NCBI GenBank assembly: GCA_046538345.1
Contig: JBKHJB010000011.1
Coordinates: 1-25,903 of the forward strand
Origin: PUND01 sp046538345
GTDB lineage: Bacteria > Planctomycetota > Phycisphaerae > SM23-33
Direction: 5' to 3'
Length of the DNA stretch: 25,903 nt
Shown: positions 15,452-23,333 of the stretch, one piece after another
Numbering within the stretch: position 1 is the stretch's first letter
Layout of the letters: each line of letters begins with the position of its first letter
Notes under the pieces: model-generated
What the model was told of the DNA's origin: nothing
The model's input: only the letters and a program-made list of their open reading frames with translations
Databases searched by the model: none
Position numbers and translations under genes: made by a program

Positions 15452-16864
15452 ATGCTCGGATTCTGGTCCATCACACGAAACACGTTCACGCAGACCATTC
15501 GCCAGCCGGTCTACGGCGTGATCATCGTCGCCACTTTTGCCCTGCTGGTTCTCAACGTGCCGCTCAGCGGCTGGACGATAGGCACGCAGACTACCGATTA
15601 CCACGCCAGCGACCAACAGATGCTCGAAAGCATCGGGCTGAGCACCCTGCTGGTGGCGGGTTTGCTGGTGGCCGCCTTCAGCGCATCGACCGCAATCACG
15701 CGGGAAATCGAGGAAAAGACCGCTCTGACGGTCATCTCCAAGCCAATAGCGCGGGCGACGTTCGTTCTGGGCAAATTCGTTGGTGTGGCGCTGGCGGTGA
15801 TACTTGCGTTCTATCTCTGCGCCGTGGTCTATCTGATAACCATCCGCCATGGGGTCAAGTCCGCTGCCTGGGACGAGCCGGATACACCGGCGGTGGTCCT
15901 CGGCGTTGCGGCCTTCGCGCTGACGATAGTAGCGGCGCTGCTGGGCAACCTTTATTTCGGCTGGTCCTTTGTGGCAGCCGGAGTGCGCTCCGGGGTAGTG
16001 TTGCTGACGGCGGCACTGGGGGCTATCGCTTTTATCGGACCGGGCTGGGAAGTCGTGCCCTTTGGCGAGGGTATCCGCCCGCCACTGTTCGGCGGAATGG
16101 CGATGATGTTGCTGGCGGTTATGATTTTCGCCGCCGTCGCGGTTGCCGCCAGCACGCGTTTGACGGCCGTCGCCACGCTGCTGGTCTGTGTGGGCGTCCT
16201 TATCGTCGGGCTGATGCATCCCTACCTGTTCTCGCGGCTGGGCGAGGATATCCCCGTCGTCCGTGCGCTGGGCTGGGTGGTTCCCAACCTCAGCTACTTC
16301 GACCCGCAGGACGCCGTCTCCGGAGACAGTCACATACCCGCCGGCTATCTCGCTCTGACCGCGGCGTATACCGGCATCTATGTCTTTGCGGCACTGGCCG
16401 CTGCCATGGCGATGTTCCAGCGCCGTCAGCTCGAGGCGAGCAGTGAATCCGCTTCCCTGCCTACGCTGGCGGGTCTGCTGGCATGGGCCGGCAGGGCGCT
16501 CGCCATCGTGGCGGTGCTTGCGGGGCTGGTATTGCTTTCCATACCGCGGCTGTACAGCGCGGCGACCTTCGCCGGCTCCGCCGCATTGATAGTTGGCGGA
16601 GCGCTGGTGTGGCTGCTGTGGGGATTCTTTGGCCGGGGCGTCCGCTGGGCGCACAGTGTGGTGACCGCCCTGGCGGCATTGCTCCTGGTCCGCTCGGCGC
16701 TTTGCGTTTTTTGGAGCGGCGCACCGGCGTGGCTCCACTGGCGCGCCGGGGCGGTCCGCCTGACGGTGGTGGCGTTGCTCTCGGCCATCGTGCTGGTAAT
16801 CCTGTTTTTGCCGAAGACACGTCGTCATTTCAAATCCGAAACGGTGGACGGCGAGCGGGCTTAG
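15452..16864 (+). CDS. ABC-2 type permease (stand-alone), divergent from the SPFH operon
   Basis: This 470-residue, very hydrophobic protein starts at the ATG at 15452, eleven bases after AAGGA (15436-15440); an earlier in-frame start lacks a ribosome site and would enter the promoter. It opens MLGFWSITRNTFTQTIRQPVYGVI and has EIEEKTALTVISKPIARATFVLGKFVG between segments 2 and 3, the same signature (ISKPxxRxxFVLGK) as the permease at 7615-9243. About ten to twelve membrane segments follow, ending in a short basic tail. No ATPase gene is adjacent on this strand, so it may share the ATPase of the neighbouring operon, giving a heteromeric exporter; that is inference from head-to-head placement and sequence likeness. 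Its stop overlaps the stop of the convergent metal ATPase gene by four bases. Confidence 0.82.
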   Translation: MLGFWSITRNTFTQTIRQPVYGVIIVATFALLVLNVPLSGWTIGTQTTDYHASDQQMLESIGLSTLLVAGLLVAAFSASTAITREIEEKTALTVISKPIARATFVLGKFVGVALAVILAFYLCAVVYLITIRHGVKSAAWDEPDTPAVVLGVAAFALTIVAALLGNLYFGWSFVAAGVRSGVVLLTAALGAIAFIGPGWEVVPFGEGIRPPLFGGMAMMLLAVMIFAAVAVAASTRLTAVATLLVCVGVLIVGLMHPYLFSRLGEDIPVVRALGWVVPNLSYFDPQDAVSGDSHIPAGYLALTAAYTGIYVFAALAAAMAMFQRRQLEASSESASLPTLAGLLAWAGRALAIVAVLAGLVLLSIPRLYSAATFAGSAALIVGGALVWLLWGFFGRGVRWAHSVVTALAALLLVRSALCVFWSGAPAWLHWRAGAVRLTVVALLSAIVLVILFLPKTRRHFKSETVDGERA

Positions 16865-18843
16865 CCTGTTGCCGGCACGTGCTCGACCTTTGCTCGTGGA
16901 CGAGCGCCCTCCGTGGGCTTCTCGTGGAGTTCCTCGCCGAACCGCACCAGCCGGGCGCTGTTGAAGATTACGAACGTAGCGGCCAACATGTGCAGCACGG
17001 CGCCCGTCACCGGCTGGATAATCCCGAGACCGGCGAGTATCTGAAAGAGCACAATAAAGGCAATTCCGAACGTCAGGTTCTGCTGAACGACGCCCATCGC
17101 GCGGCGGCTCAGGCGGATCAGGAACGAGACGCGCCTCAGGTCGTTGTTCATAAGGGCTATTGTCGCGGAGTTGATGGCCACGTCGCTGCCCGCGGCGCTC
17201 ATGGCGATGGACAAGTCGCCGGCCGCCAGAGCCGGCGCGTCGTTGACGCCGTCGCCGACGACGGCGACGCGATGTCCCCTGTCCCGCAGATCCGCGACCA
17301 AATCCAGCTTGTCCTGAGGGAGGACCTCGGCCTGTACCTCGGTGGCGCCCATCTCGCGGGCGACGCGCCGTGCGACCGACCAGCGGTCGCCGGTTACCAT
17401 CACCAGCTCGCGGATGCCCAGCGCCCGAAGCTCCTCCAGCGCCTGACGGGCCTCCTCGCGGGTGCGGTCTTCCAGGCCAACCCAGCCGAGGACTTTACCG
17501 TCGCGCACCACAAACAGCGTGCTGACGCCTTCCGGTTCGGCGTATTCCGGAGCGGACATCGCCGAGAGGTCCACGTCGGATTCCTCCATCCAGCTCCTTC
17601 GACCGACCATTACCTCGGTGCCGCCGACCCGGGCGCGGACGCCACGGGCTGCGACCTCTTCGAACTGTTCCGGCTGGGAAAGGTCCACACGGGCACGTCG
17701 GGCCATCTGCACAACCGCCTGGGCAACCGGGTGCTTGGAGAGCTGCTCAGCCGAGGCGGCCGCCGAGAGCAGCTCCGCGGGGTCAACCCCGGGAGCGGGT
17801 TTTATCTGTGTTACCGCCAGTTCGCCCGTCGTCAGCGTACCGGTCTTGTCGAAGACGACCGCGGTGATGCTGCGGGCAAGCTCGATAACGGAGACGTCCT
17901 TGACGTATATCCCCAACCGGGCCGCACATGACAACGCCGCGACCATCGCGGTCGGAACGGCAATTATCAACGCGCACGGACAGGCGACCACCAGCATCGT
18001 GACCGCCCGTGACATGTCCCGCGTGAAGAAAAGCACAACGCCGGCGAGCATCAGGATCGTGGGTGTGTAGAAGCCGGCGTAGCGGTCTATCAGCCGCATT
18101 ATCGGGATACGGCTCTTCTCTGCCTGGAGGATGAGCTTCTTGACCTTGCCCAGGGTGGTGTCCTCGCCGGCACGGGTGACCTTGACGTCCACCGAGCCGG
18201 CGACGTTGCTCGTTCCGCTGAAGACTTCCGCCTTTTGCCCTTTATCCACCGGCACGGACTCGCCGGTGATGTTGGCCTCGTTGATGGTGGTCTGACCGGA
18301 AACAATTTCGCCGTCGGCGGGTATGTTGTCGCCGGGGCGGACGCGGACCGTGTCGCCGGGCCGCAGCTCGCGCGGGTCCACCAGTTCCTCGGAGCCGTCC
18401 TCGCGGAGACGGTGGGCCTTTTTGGGTGAGATTCGTACGAGATGCTCGATGCTCGCTCTTGCGCCCAGAGCCGTTCGCCGCTCCACCAGGTTCGCCAGCA
18501 GCAGGAAGAACGCCACGGCCCCGGCGGCCTTGTAGTCGATAGCCGCAAGAGCCGCTATAACCGCCAGCGCCACAAGTTCGTCCATGTGCGCCTCGCCGCG
18601 CAGCAGACCCTTGGCCGCGTGGATGATGATGGGTATGCCCAGCAGCAGCGCTCCCGCCAGTGCCAGCGTGTAGCTGTAGAAGTTGAAGGCCTTGCCTTCG
18701 CGGACGATGGTCTGGTCCGCGAACAGGAAGTCGGCGGCGTAGGAAGCCACCACGAACACACCCCCGGCAAGGATACCGATGATCAACAGCCCGGCCAGAC
18801 CAGTCTGCTTTTCGACCGGGCCTTTAAGAATATCATGAGCCAT
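16861..18843 (-). CDS. P1B-type heavy-metal transporting ATPase (ZntA/CadA/CopA-like)
   Basis: This 660-residue protein, starting at the ATG at 18843 with GGAG eight bases upstream, has all P-type ATPase parts in order: TGES (193-196), the intramembrane metal motif CPC (288-290), the phosphorylated Asp332 in DKTGT, His371-Pro of the nucleotide-binding domain (SEQLSKHP-type context) and GDGVND (530-535). The CPC motif and HP locus mark the P1B class, which exports transition-metal ions from the cytoplasm. There is no N-terminal metal-binding (GMTCxxC) domain; the protein begins directly with membrane helices, as in the shorter Zn/Cd or Co types. Metal specificity cannot be fixed: CPC occurs in both the Cu and the Zn/Cd/Pb groups. 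It has its own promoter, and no regulator gene (MerR/ArsR) is nearby. Confidence 0.92.
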   Translation of the reverse strand: MAHDILKGPVEKQTGLAGLLIIGILAGGVFVVASYAADFLFADQTIVREGKAFNFYSYTLALAGALLLGIPIIIHAAKGLLRGEAHMDELVALAVIAALAAIDYKAAGAVAFFLLLANLVERRTALGARASIEHLVRISPKKAHRLREDGSEELVDPRELRPGDTVRVRPGDNIPADGEIVSGQTTINEANITGESVPVDKGQKAEVFSGTSNVAGSVDVKVTRAGEDTTLGKVKKLILQAEKSRIPIMRLIDRYAGFYTPTILMLAGVVLFFTRDMSRAVTMLVVACPCALIIAVPTAMVAALSCAARLGIYVKDVSVIELARSITAVVFDKTGTLTTGELAVTQIKPAPGVDPAELLSAAASAEQLSKHPVAQAVVQMARRARVDLSQPEQFEEVAARGVRARVGGTEVMVGRRSWMEESDVDLSAMSAPEYAEPEGVSTLFVVRDGKVLGWVGLEDRTREEARQALEELRALGIRELVMVTGDRWSVARRVAREMGATEVQAEVLPQDKLDLVADLRDRGHRVAVVGDGVNDAPALAAGDLSIAMSAAGSDVAINSATIALMNNDLRRVSFLIRLSRRAMGVVQQNLTFGIAFIVLFQILAGLGIIQPVTGAVLHMLAATFVIFNSARLVRFGEELHEKPTEGARPRAKVEHVPATG

Positions 18844-18943
18844 AGGGTTACTCCACGAGCCCGTGCGGGCGCGCTGTCCATCCACCCGCGACGCTACGGC
18901 TGATACGCCGACGGGCGGCGATAGGTTCCGTAAAATCAACGTC

Positions 18944-18972
18944 TTTATACGTTCCTCACGAATGCTTTGCAA
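18944..18972 (-). promoter_or_regulatory. Sigma70-like promoter of the metal-transport ATPase gene
   Basis: On the minus strand TTGCAA (18972-18967), a 17-bp spacer and TATAAA (18949-18944, 5 of 6) give a strong promoter. The predicted transcript start, near 18937, leaves a leader of about 94 bases. The leader has two GC-rich inverted repeats: CGCCG-ACGGG-CGGCG (18906-18920) and GCCCG-TG-CGGGC (18859-18870), the latter 16 bases before the start codon. Confidence 0.6.
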
Positions 18973-19026
18973 CCGGTCCGCGGGGCGTTGGGGCAAATCG
19001 ACACTGCTTTTGCCGGGCGTTGGCGT

Positions 19027-19032
19027 TACAAT
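19027..19032 (+). promoter_or_regulatory. Possible -10 box upstream of mcsA
   Basis: TACAAT (5 of 6) lies 78 bases before the mcsA start in an AT-rich patch (19026-19040) that stands out from the GC-rich surroundings. No convincing -35 hexamer is found at 16-18 bp; TTGCCG at 19010-19015 is only 11 bp away. The 266-bp gap 18844-19109 otherwise holds the opposing ATPase promoter and no gene that I can see. Confidence 0.25.
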
Positions 19033-19109
19033 TAACTATAGCCAAGCCGTGGCGCCCGCTCGGCGTTGACGCCACAGTCACGGGTCTCTAGGATAGGAGG
19101 CGGAGAGAT

Positions 19110-19625
19110 ATGAACTTCCAGTGCGAAAAGTGCGGGCAGCCGGCGACGATACACCTGACCGAGGTCGTCGGCGGGCGAAAGGTGGAAAAGCACCTTTGCG
19201 AGGACTGCGCCGCCGACGAGGGGATAACGGTAAAGTCGAACGTGCCCATAAGTCAGTTGCTGGAGGATTTCGTACTGCAGACGGCCTCGCAGCAGTCCGA
19301 AACCGACGAGTCCTCGGACAGCGACGCGCCGGAGATCAAGTGCGAGGGATGCGGAATGACTTTCGCGGAGTTCCGCCGGACGGGACTGCTGGGCTGCCCG
19401 AACGACTATGACGCGTTTGCCGATGCGCTCGAGCCGCTTGTGCAGGAGGCCCAGGACGGTCATACCCAGCACGTCGGTAAAGTACCCCGTAACGCCGGCA
19501 GCAGCCAGAAGCGTCAGAACGAGATACTCCGGCTCCGTGCGGAGCTTAAAAGCGCCGTTGACGCCGAAGACTACGAACGGGCCGCTGAGCTGCGAGACCG
19601 AATCACCGAACTGGAACAGCAATGA
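19110..19625 (+). CDS. mcsA: McsA-like zinc-knuckle/UVR-domain activator of protein arginine kinase
   Basis: This 171-residue protein carries cysteine pairs at 5/8 (CEKC) and 30/33 (CEDC) and a further set at 78/81 (CEGC) and 96, in the order seen in McsA. A UvrB/UvrC (UVR) motif follows at about 137-170 (LRAELKSAVDAEDYERAAELRDRI). In Firmicutes McsA binds and activates the arginine kinase McsB; the downstream gene here is McsB, overlapping by four bases (ATGA), so the pair is surely cotranscribed and translationally coupled. In the last knuckle the expected fourth cysteine is Asp99 (GCPNDY), so that site has three cysteines. AGGAGG nine bases before the ATG is an ideal ribosome binding site. 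No ctsR or clpC lies in the window. Confidence 0.9.
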   Translation: MNFQCEKCGQPATIHLTEVVGGRKVEKHLCEDCAADEGITVKSNVPISQLLEDFVLQTASQQSETDESSDSDAPEIKCEGCGMTFAEFRRTGLLGCPNDYDAFADALEPLVQEAQDGHTQHVGKVPRNAGSSQKRQNEILRLRAELKSAVDAEDYERAAELRDRITELEQQ

Positions 19626-20677
19626 CACTGGCGGACCTTACACAACACGCCGGCGAATGGCTTCGCGGCGCCGGTCCCATGCACGACGTGGTCATTTCCT
19701 CGCGTGTCCGGCTTGCGAGGAACCTCGCGGGTACGCATTTTCTCTCGCGATGCAACGTCAATCAGCAACGACAGCTTGAGCAGAAGATGCGCCACGAGCT
19801 TTTGGAGGCGTCGGCCGGACCGGAAATGTTCTATGTGGACATGACCAGCGCCGGAGAGCTGGACCGCAAGCTGCTGGTGGAGCGTCAGCTTGTCTCCCGT
19901 CAGCATGCCGAGGCGTCGCATCCGCGGGGGGTCGCGGTAGGTTCAGACGAAACCATCTCCATCATGGTCAACGAGGAGGACCATCTTCGGATACAGGTCC
20001 TTCGCAGCGGACTGCAACTGTCCGACGCGATGGAAAATGCCATCCGCATCGACGATTTGCTTGAGAATCGCTTCGAGTTCGCATTCCACAGCAAATACGG
20101 TTATCTCACAGCGTGCCCGACCAACGTCGGTACGGGACTTCGACTCAGTGCCATGCTGCACATGCCGGCGCTTAAGATCGCCGGCGAGATGGAAAAGGTC
20201 TTCCGGGCGGCCGGCGACATGCGGCTCGCGATACGCGGCCTTTACGGCGAAGGCACCGAAGCAAGCGGCGATTTCTACCAGGTCTCCAATCAGACCACCC
20301 TGGGCAGGAGCGAGCAGCAGTACGCCGAGGAGTTCAACGAGCGGCTGATACCCGCCTTCATCGAATACGAGCGTCGCGCACGGCGCTTCCTCATGGAAAG
20401 CCGTGCTACAGCCGTTGAGGACCGCGTCAGCCGGGCGATGGCTACCCTCCGCTCGGCGCGAATGATAAGCTCCGACGAGACCATGTACCTGCTTTCGATG
20501 GTCCGCCTGGGCGCGAATCTCCAGTTGGTCGAAGACATCGACCTGCGGACCGTCAACGAGCTGTTCCTGCTGACCCAGCCGGCGCATCTTCAGAAGATTT
20601 ACCGCCGCGAGATGGAACCTCAGGAGCGGGCGCAATGCCGTGCGGAGATGATCCGGCGGCGTCTGGGTGTCGGCTGA
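19622..20677 (+). CDS. mcsB: Protein arginine kinase McsB
   Basis: McsB phosphorylates arginine side chains, which in Bacillus marks proteins for ClpCP degradation. The 351-residue length is typical. The phosphagen-kinase core is visible: ISSRVRLARNLAG near residue 26, MVNEEDHLRIQ near residue 115, and the catalytic-loop YGYLTACPTNVGTGLRLSAMLH with Cys165. The C-terminal regulatory helix reads ERAQCRAEMIRRRL, where the Bacillus pArg-pocket motif RDxxRA appears as R336-A-Q-C-R-A341, with Ala in place of Asp. The gene starts inside the mcsA stop (ATGA). A Clp ATPase partner is expected elsewhere in the genome. The identity is secure; the pathway in this organism is inferred. Confidence 0.95.
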   Translation: MTLADLTQHAGEWLRGAGPMHDVVISSRVRLARNLAGTHFLSRCNVNQQRQLEQKMRHELLEASAGPEMFYVDMTSAGELDRKLLVERQLVSRQHAEASHPRGVAVGSDETISIMVNEEDHLRIQVLRSGLQLSDAMENAIRIDDLLENRFEFAFHSKYGYLTACPTNVGTGLRLSAMLHMPALKIAGEMEKVFRAAGDMRLAIRGLYGEGTEASGDFYQVSNQTTLGRSEQQYAEEFNERLIPAFIEYERRARRFLMESRATAVEDRVSRAMATLRSARMISSDETMYLLSMVRLGANLQLVEDIDLRTVNELFLLTQPAHLQKIYRREMEPQERAQCRAEMIRRRLGVG

Positions 20678-20720
20678 GCTGTCCCGAACCGGCGCTTTCG
20701 GACAGGAAAGAACACACTAC

Positions 20721-21578
20721 ATGGCATTGCGACTCGGTACGATCGCCCCCGTGGGCTTCGAGGACTTTCCCCCGGAAACCTATCTCGGATGCTTTCGACG
20801 GCTCGGCTGTACCGCCGTCCAGGCCTATCGAAACGAACAGGCGGGCATAACCGCCGAACAGATCCGCGATGCCGTCGCAGTAGGCGGCATGCCCTGCGAC
20901 AGTCTGCACGGGCTTTTCGGCGCGGACCTGGACCCGTCCAGCACCTCCGAGAAACGCCGCAGACGCGCCGTGGAGACCTACAAGTCCGAGGGAGAGTTGG
21001 CGTTGAGCATCGGCCGGGACCAAGCGGAAAAGTGCGAGCTGGTGGTGGTCCACTGCTCGCCCCCACTGGACAGCCCGCCCTCGGCGCACGAGCATTCCGC
21101 ACGGCTGGACGCGCTGCGCAAAAGCGTGGAGGAGTTGGGGCGATTCGGGCGAGAAAAAGGCGTGCGATACGCCTTCGAAAATCTTCCTCCCGAGAGTGTA
21201 CCGGGAGCGAACGTCGCCGAGCTGGCGGAGCTTCTAACCGATGTATCAGCCCCGAACACGGGCATGTGCTTCGACTCGGCCCATGCCGACCTCGTGAGCA
21301 ACGCCGTGGACGCCCTGCGGCAGACCAACGGACGGATGATTTATCTGCATTTGACCGACCACGCGGCCGACGCCGACGATCACGAGATGCTCACTCAAGG
21401 CAGTGTGGATCACGGCGAACTGGCCGATGCGGTGTCCGAGCTTGGTTTCGACCACACCATGATGCTCGAGGTCTTCCGGCCGGTGGAATATATCGAGCAA
21501 CTCATCGACGACGGGCTGGGTGAGCGGTTGCAGCGGTTCCTCTCGCTCTGTGCCGGCAAGTATGACGGGAAGTGTTGA
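20721..21578 (+). CDS. Sugar phosphate isomerase/epimerase-like TIM-barrel protein
   Basis: This 285-residue protein belongs to the xylose isomerase-like TIM-barrel (AP endonuclease 2) family. The start at 20721 is supported by AGGAAA at 20704-20709, although the spacing is a little long. Metal-site residues of the family are present at the expected strand ends: Glu153 (YAFENL), Asp185 and His188 (CFDSAHAD), His210/His214 (IYLHLTDH), His231 (VDH) and Glu250 (MLEVF). Members isomerise or epimerise ketoses, inositols or hydroxypyruvate using a divalent metal; the substrate cannot be read here. It follows mcsB by 43 bp and overlaps the next gene by 7 bp, so it is probably in an operon with the glycosyltransferase rather than functionally tied to McsB. 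Confidence 0.8.
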   Translation: MALRLGTIAPVGFEDFPPETYLGCFRRLGCTAVQAYRNEQAGITAEQIRDAVAVGGMPCDSLHGLFGADLDPSSTSEKRRRRAVETYKSEGELALSIGRDQAEKCELVVVHCSPPLDSPPSAHEHSARLDALRKSVEELGRFGREKGVRYAFENLPPESVPGANVAELAELLTDVSAPNTGMCFDSAHADLVSNAVDALRQTNGRMIYLHLTDHAADADDHEMLTQGSVDHGELADAVSELGFDHTMMLEVFRPVEYIEQLIDDGLGERLQRFLSLCAGKYDGKC

Positions 21579-22651
21579 AGCGGTCCCTACAAAGTGCGGC
21601 CAAGCTGTGTGTGCGAGGGTTTCGCCCGTTATTTGGGCTTTGGGCCCGGCGGGGGTACATTCGACCGTGCGAGGCGACGACGTGGACCGCCGACCGCGTG
21701 GCCGTTATCGCCTGTCATTGGATAGGTGACACCCTCTGGGCGGTGCAGACAGTCGAGCCGCTGAGAGAACACTTCGCCGGCGCTGAAATCTACGCGCTGA
21801 CCAAATCCACCTGCCGGGGCCTTTGGAACGGCTTTCTGCCCTCGCGGCGGGTTCTCAGCGCCGATGAGGTCGTAAGCGACCGCCGACGGGAGCGTGTAAG
21901 CTGGCCGCGTCTGGGTAAGCGGGCCGGCGAGCTGCGCCGCTATCGCTTCGACGTGGTAATAGACCTCACGGGCAACCGCTACTCGGCGGCTATGAGTTTC
22001 ATGCTTCGGCCGAAGGCCTCGCTGGGCTTTGACGGCGGTGAGTTGGCCCCGCTGTACTCGCTACGCGTGGCCGATGCCGAGCGACCCGGCGAGCATCTAT
22101 CCAGACGCCCTTTCCGCGTTATCGAGCCACTGCTCGGCCGGTGGGATGAACCGTTTGCCTGTCGCTGCCCGCCTGTTCCGCCGACGCCGACAAAACCGGC
22201 CGAGGGTGTTCGCCGTGAGCTGGGACTGTCCGACCGGCGGTTTTGCGTGCTTGCGCCGGGCGCGGGCTGGCGCGCAAAGCGATGGTCCCCGTCCGCTTTT
22301 GCCCGTGTTGCGGAGTTAGTGATTAATAACGGCTTTGCGGTGGTTGTTGTCGGATCGGCTGGTGAAAGGCAGCTATGCGAACGCATTGCCGACGGCATCG
22401 ACGACGCCCGCGTGGTCGCCGGAAAACCTCTGGGCGAGGTCGTTGCTCTGCTCTCGGCGGCGTCGGGCGTGGCCGCCAACGATTCCGGCATAGCGCACCT
22501 TGCCGCGGCCCTGGGCCGCCCCACAGCCACAGTATTCACCGGAGAGACAGACCCGGAGCTCTGCCGGCCGCTCGGCGCGAGGGGGTGCGTGAAGGTGTTC
22601 GGACCTGGTGTGACGCCTCAAGAGGTCGCATCGGCGATTGGCTGTGATTGA
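21572..22651 (+). CDS. GT9 family (heptosyltransferase-like) glycosyltransferase
   Basis: This 359-residue protein has the two-Rossmann GT-B plan of ADP-heptose:LPS heptosyltransferases. The N-terminal part has VAVIACHWIGDTLWAVQTVEPLREHFAGAEI, with the GD(x) loop near residue 52. The C-terminal part has VLAPGAGWRAKRWSPSAFARVAEL and the donor-site motif AANDSGIAHLAAALGRPTATVFTGETDP. Such enzymes add heptose or related sugars to the lipid A core at the cytoplasmic face of the inner membrane. It starts with GTG at 21572, overlapping the stop of the isomerase gene by seven bases; an internal start is possible because no ideal ribosome site is seen. Donor and acceptor are not determinable. A second GT9 protein lies at the right edge, convergent with this one. 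Confidence 0.85.
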   Translation: MLKRSLQSAAKLCVRGFRPLFGLWARRGYIRPCEATTWTADRVAVIACHWIGDTLWAVQTVEPLREHFAGAEIYALTKSTCRGLWNGFLPSRRVLSADEVVSDRRRERVSWPRLGKRAGELRRYRFDVVIDLTGNRYSAAMSFMLRPKASLGFDGGELAPLYSLRVADAERPGEHLSRRPFRVIEPLLGRWDEPFACRCPPVPPTPTKPAEGVRRELGLSDRRFCVLAPGAGWRAKRWSPSAFARVAELVINNGFAVVVVGSAGERQLCERIADGIDDARVVAGKPLGEVVALLSAASGVAANDSGIAHLAAALGRPTATVFTGETDPELCRPLGARGCVKVFGPGVTPQEVASAIGCD

Positions 22652-22670
22652 CGGCGCCGGTCGGGCGGGT

Positions 22671-23333
22671 TTATTCATCGCTGTGTCTGGCGCCGATACG
22701 GTTTTCGGTCCCCGCGATAAGTCGGCGGATATTGTCCCGGTGCCGCAGGACTATCAGGGCGACCATCACAGCCGCGAACGCCACGAGTGGCCAGACGTGC
22801 GCCACCGGCCAGTTGAAGGCGGCGAACAGAGGCAGGAACGCCCCGGCCGCGGCCAGACTCGCCAGCGAGACGTATTTGGTCAGCAGCACCACCACTATCC
22901 ACACGCCCAGTGCCGCCAGACCGGCGAAGGTGAAATACGGGTATATTCCCACCACCACGCCAAGAGCTGTCGCCACTCCTTTCCCGCCGCGAAAACGCAG
23001 GTAGAAGCTGAAGACGTGCCCGAGTATCACACCGCAGCCGACGCCCAGCCACGACGCCTGGTGCAGCAGCGTGGGGAAGCTTTCCAGCCGCCGCAGCAGC
23101 AGACCGGCTACCAGCACCGCCGTAAGCCCCTTGCCCGTGTCCAGCAGGAAGCAGATATACCCCCACTTCCGCCCCAGCGCTCGGGCCACGTTGGTGGCGC
23201 CGACGTTGCCGCTGCCGACCTTACGCAGGTCCATGCCATGTGCCTTCGCCAGCAATACCCCGAAGGGCGTCGAACCCAGGACGTAAGCAGCCAGCGGCAA
23301 CACCACCAGCAGGATAATAGGGTTGTCCGTCAT
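22671..23333 (-). CDS. plsY: Acyl-phosphate:glycerol-3-phosphate acyltransferase PlsY
   Basis: PlsY makes lysophosphatidic acid from acyl-phosphate and glycerol-3-phosphate in the inner membrane, the first committed step of phospholipid synthesis. The 220-residue length, five or so membrane segments and three conserved loops are typical: GSTPFGVLLAK with GSGNVGATNVAR (loop 1), GHVFSFYLRFRGGKGVAT (loop 2) and RHRDNIRRLIAGTEN (loop 3). The ATG at 23333 overlaps the stop of the GT4 gene (ATGA). The stop lies 19 bp from the convergent GT9 stop. Assignment is very secure. Confidence 0.96.
   Translation of the reverse strand: MTDNPIILLVVLPLAAYVLGSTPFGVLLAKAHGMDLRKVGSGNVGATNVARALGRKWGYICFLLDTGKGLTAVLVAGLLLRRLESFPTLLHQASWLGVGCGVILGHVFSFYLRFRGGKGVATALGVVVGIYPYFTFAGLAALGVWIVVVLLTKYVSLASLAAAGAFLPLFAAFNWPVAHVWPLVAFAAVMVALIVLRHRDNIRRLIAGTENRIGARHSDE

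Noticed and set aside
15293..16828. A 511-codon open frame on the minus strand opposite the orphan permease
   Set aside because: The plus-strand frame has membrane segments and a family motif; the minus frame is Arg/His/Gln-rich low-information sequence.
16483..17931. A 482-codon open frame on the plus strand across the permease/metal ATPase junction
   Set aside because: It runs antisense to the P-type ATPase, whose motifs (CPC, DKTGT) are unmistakable.
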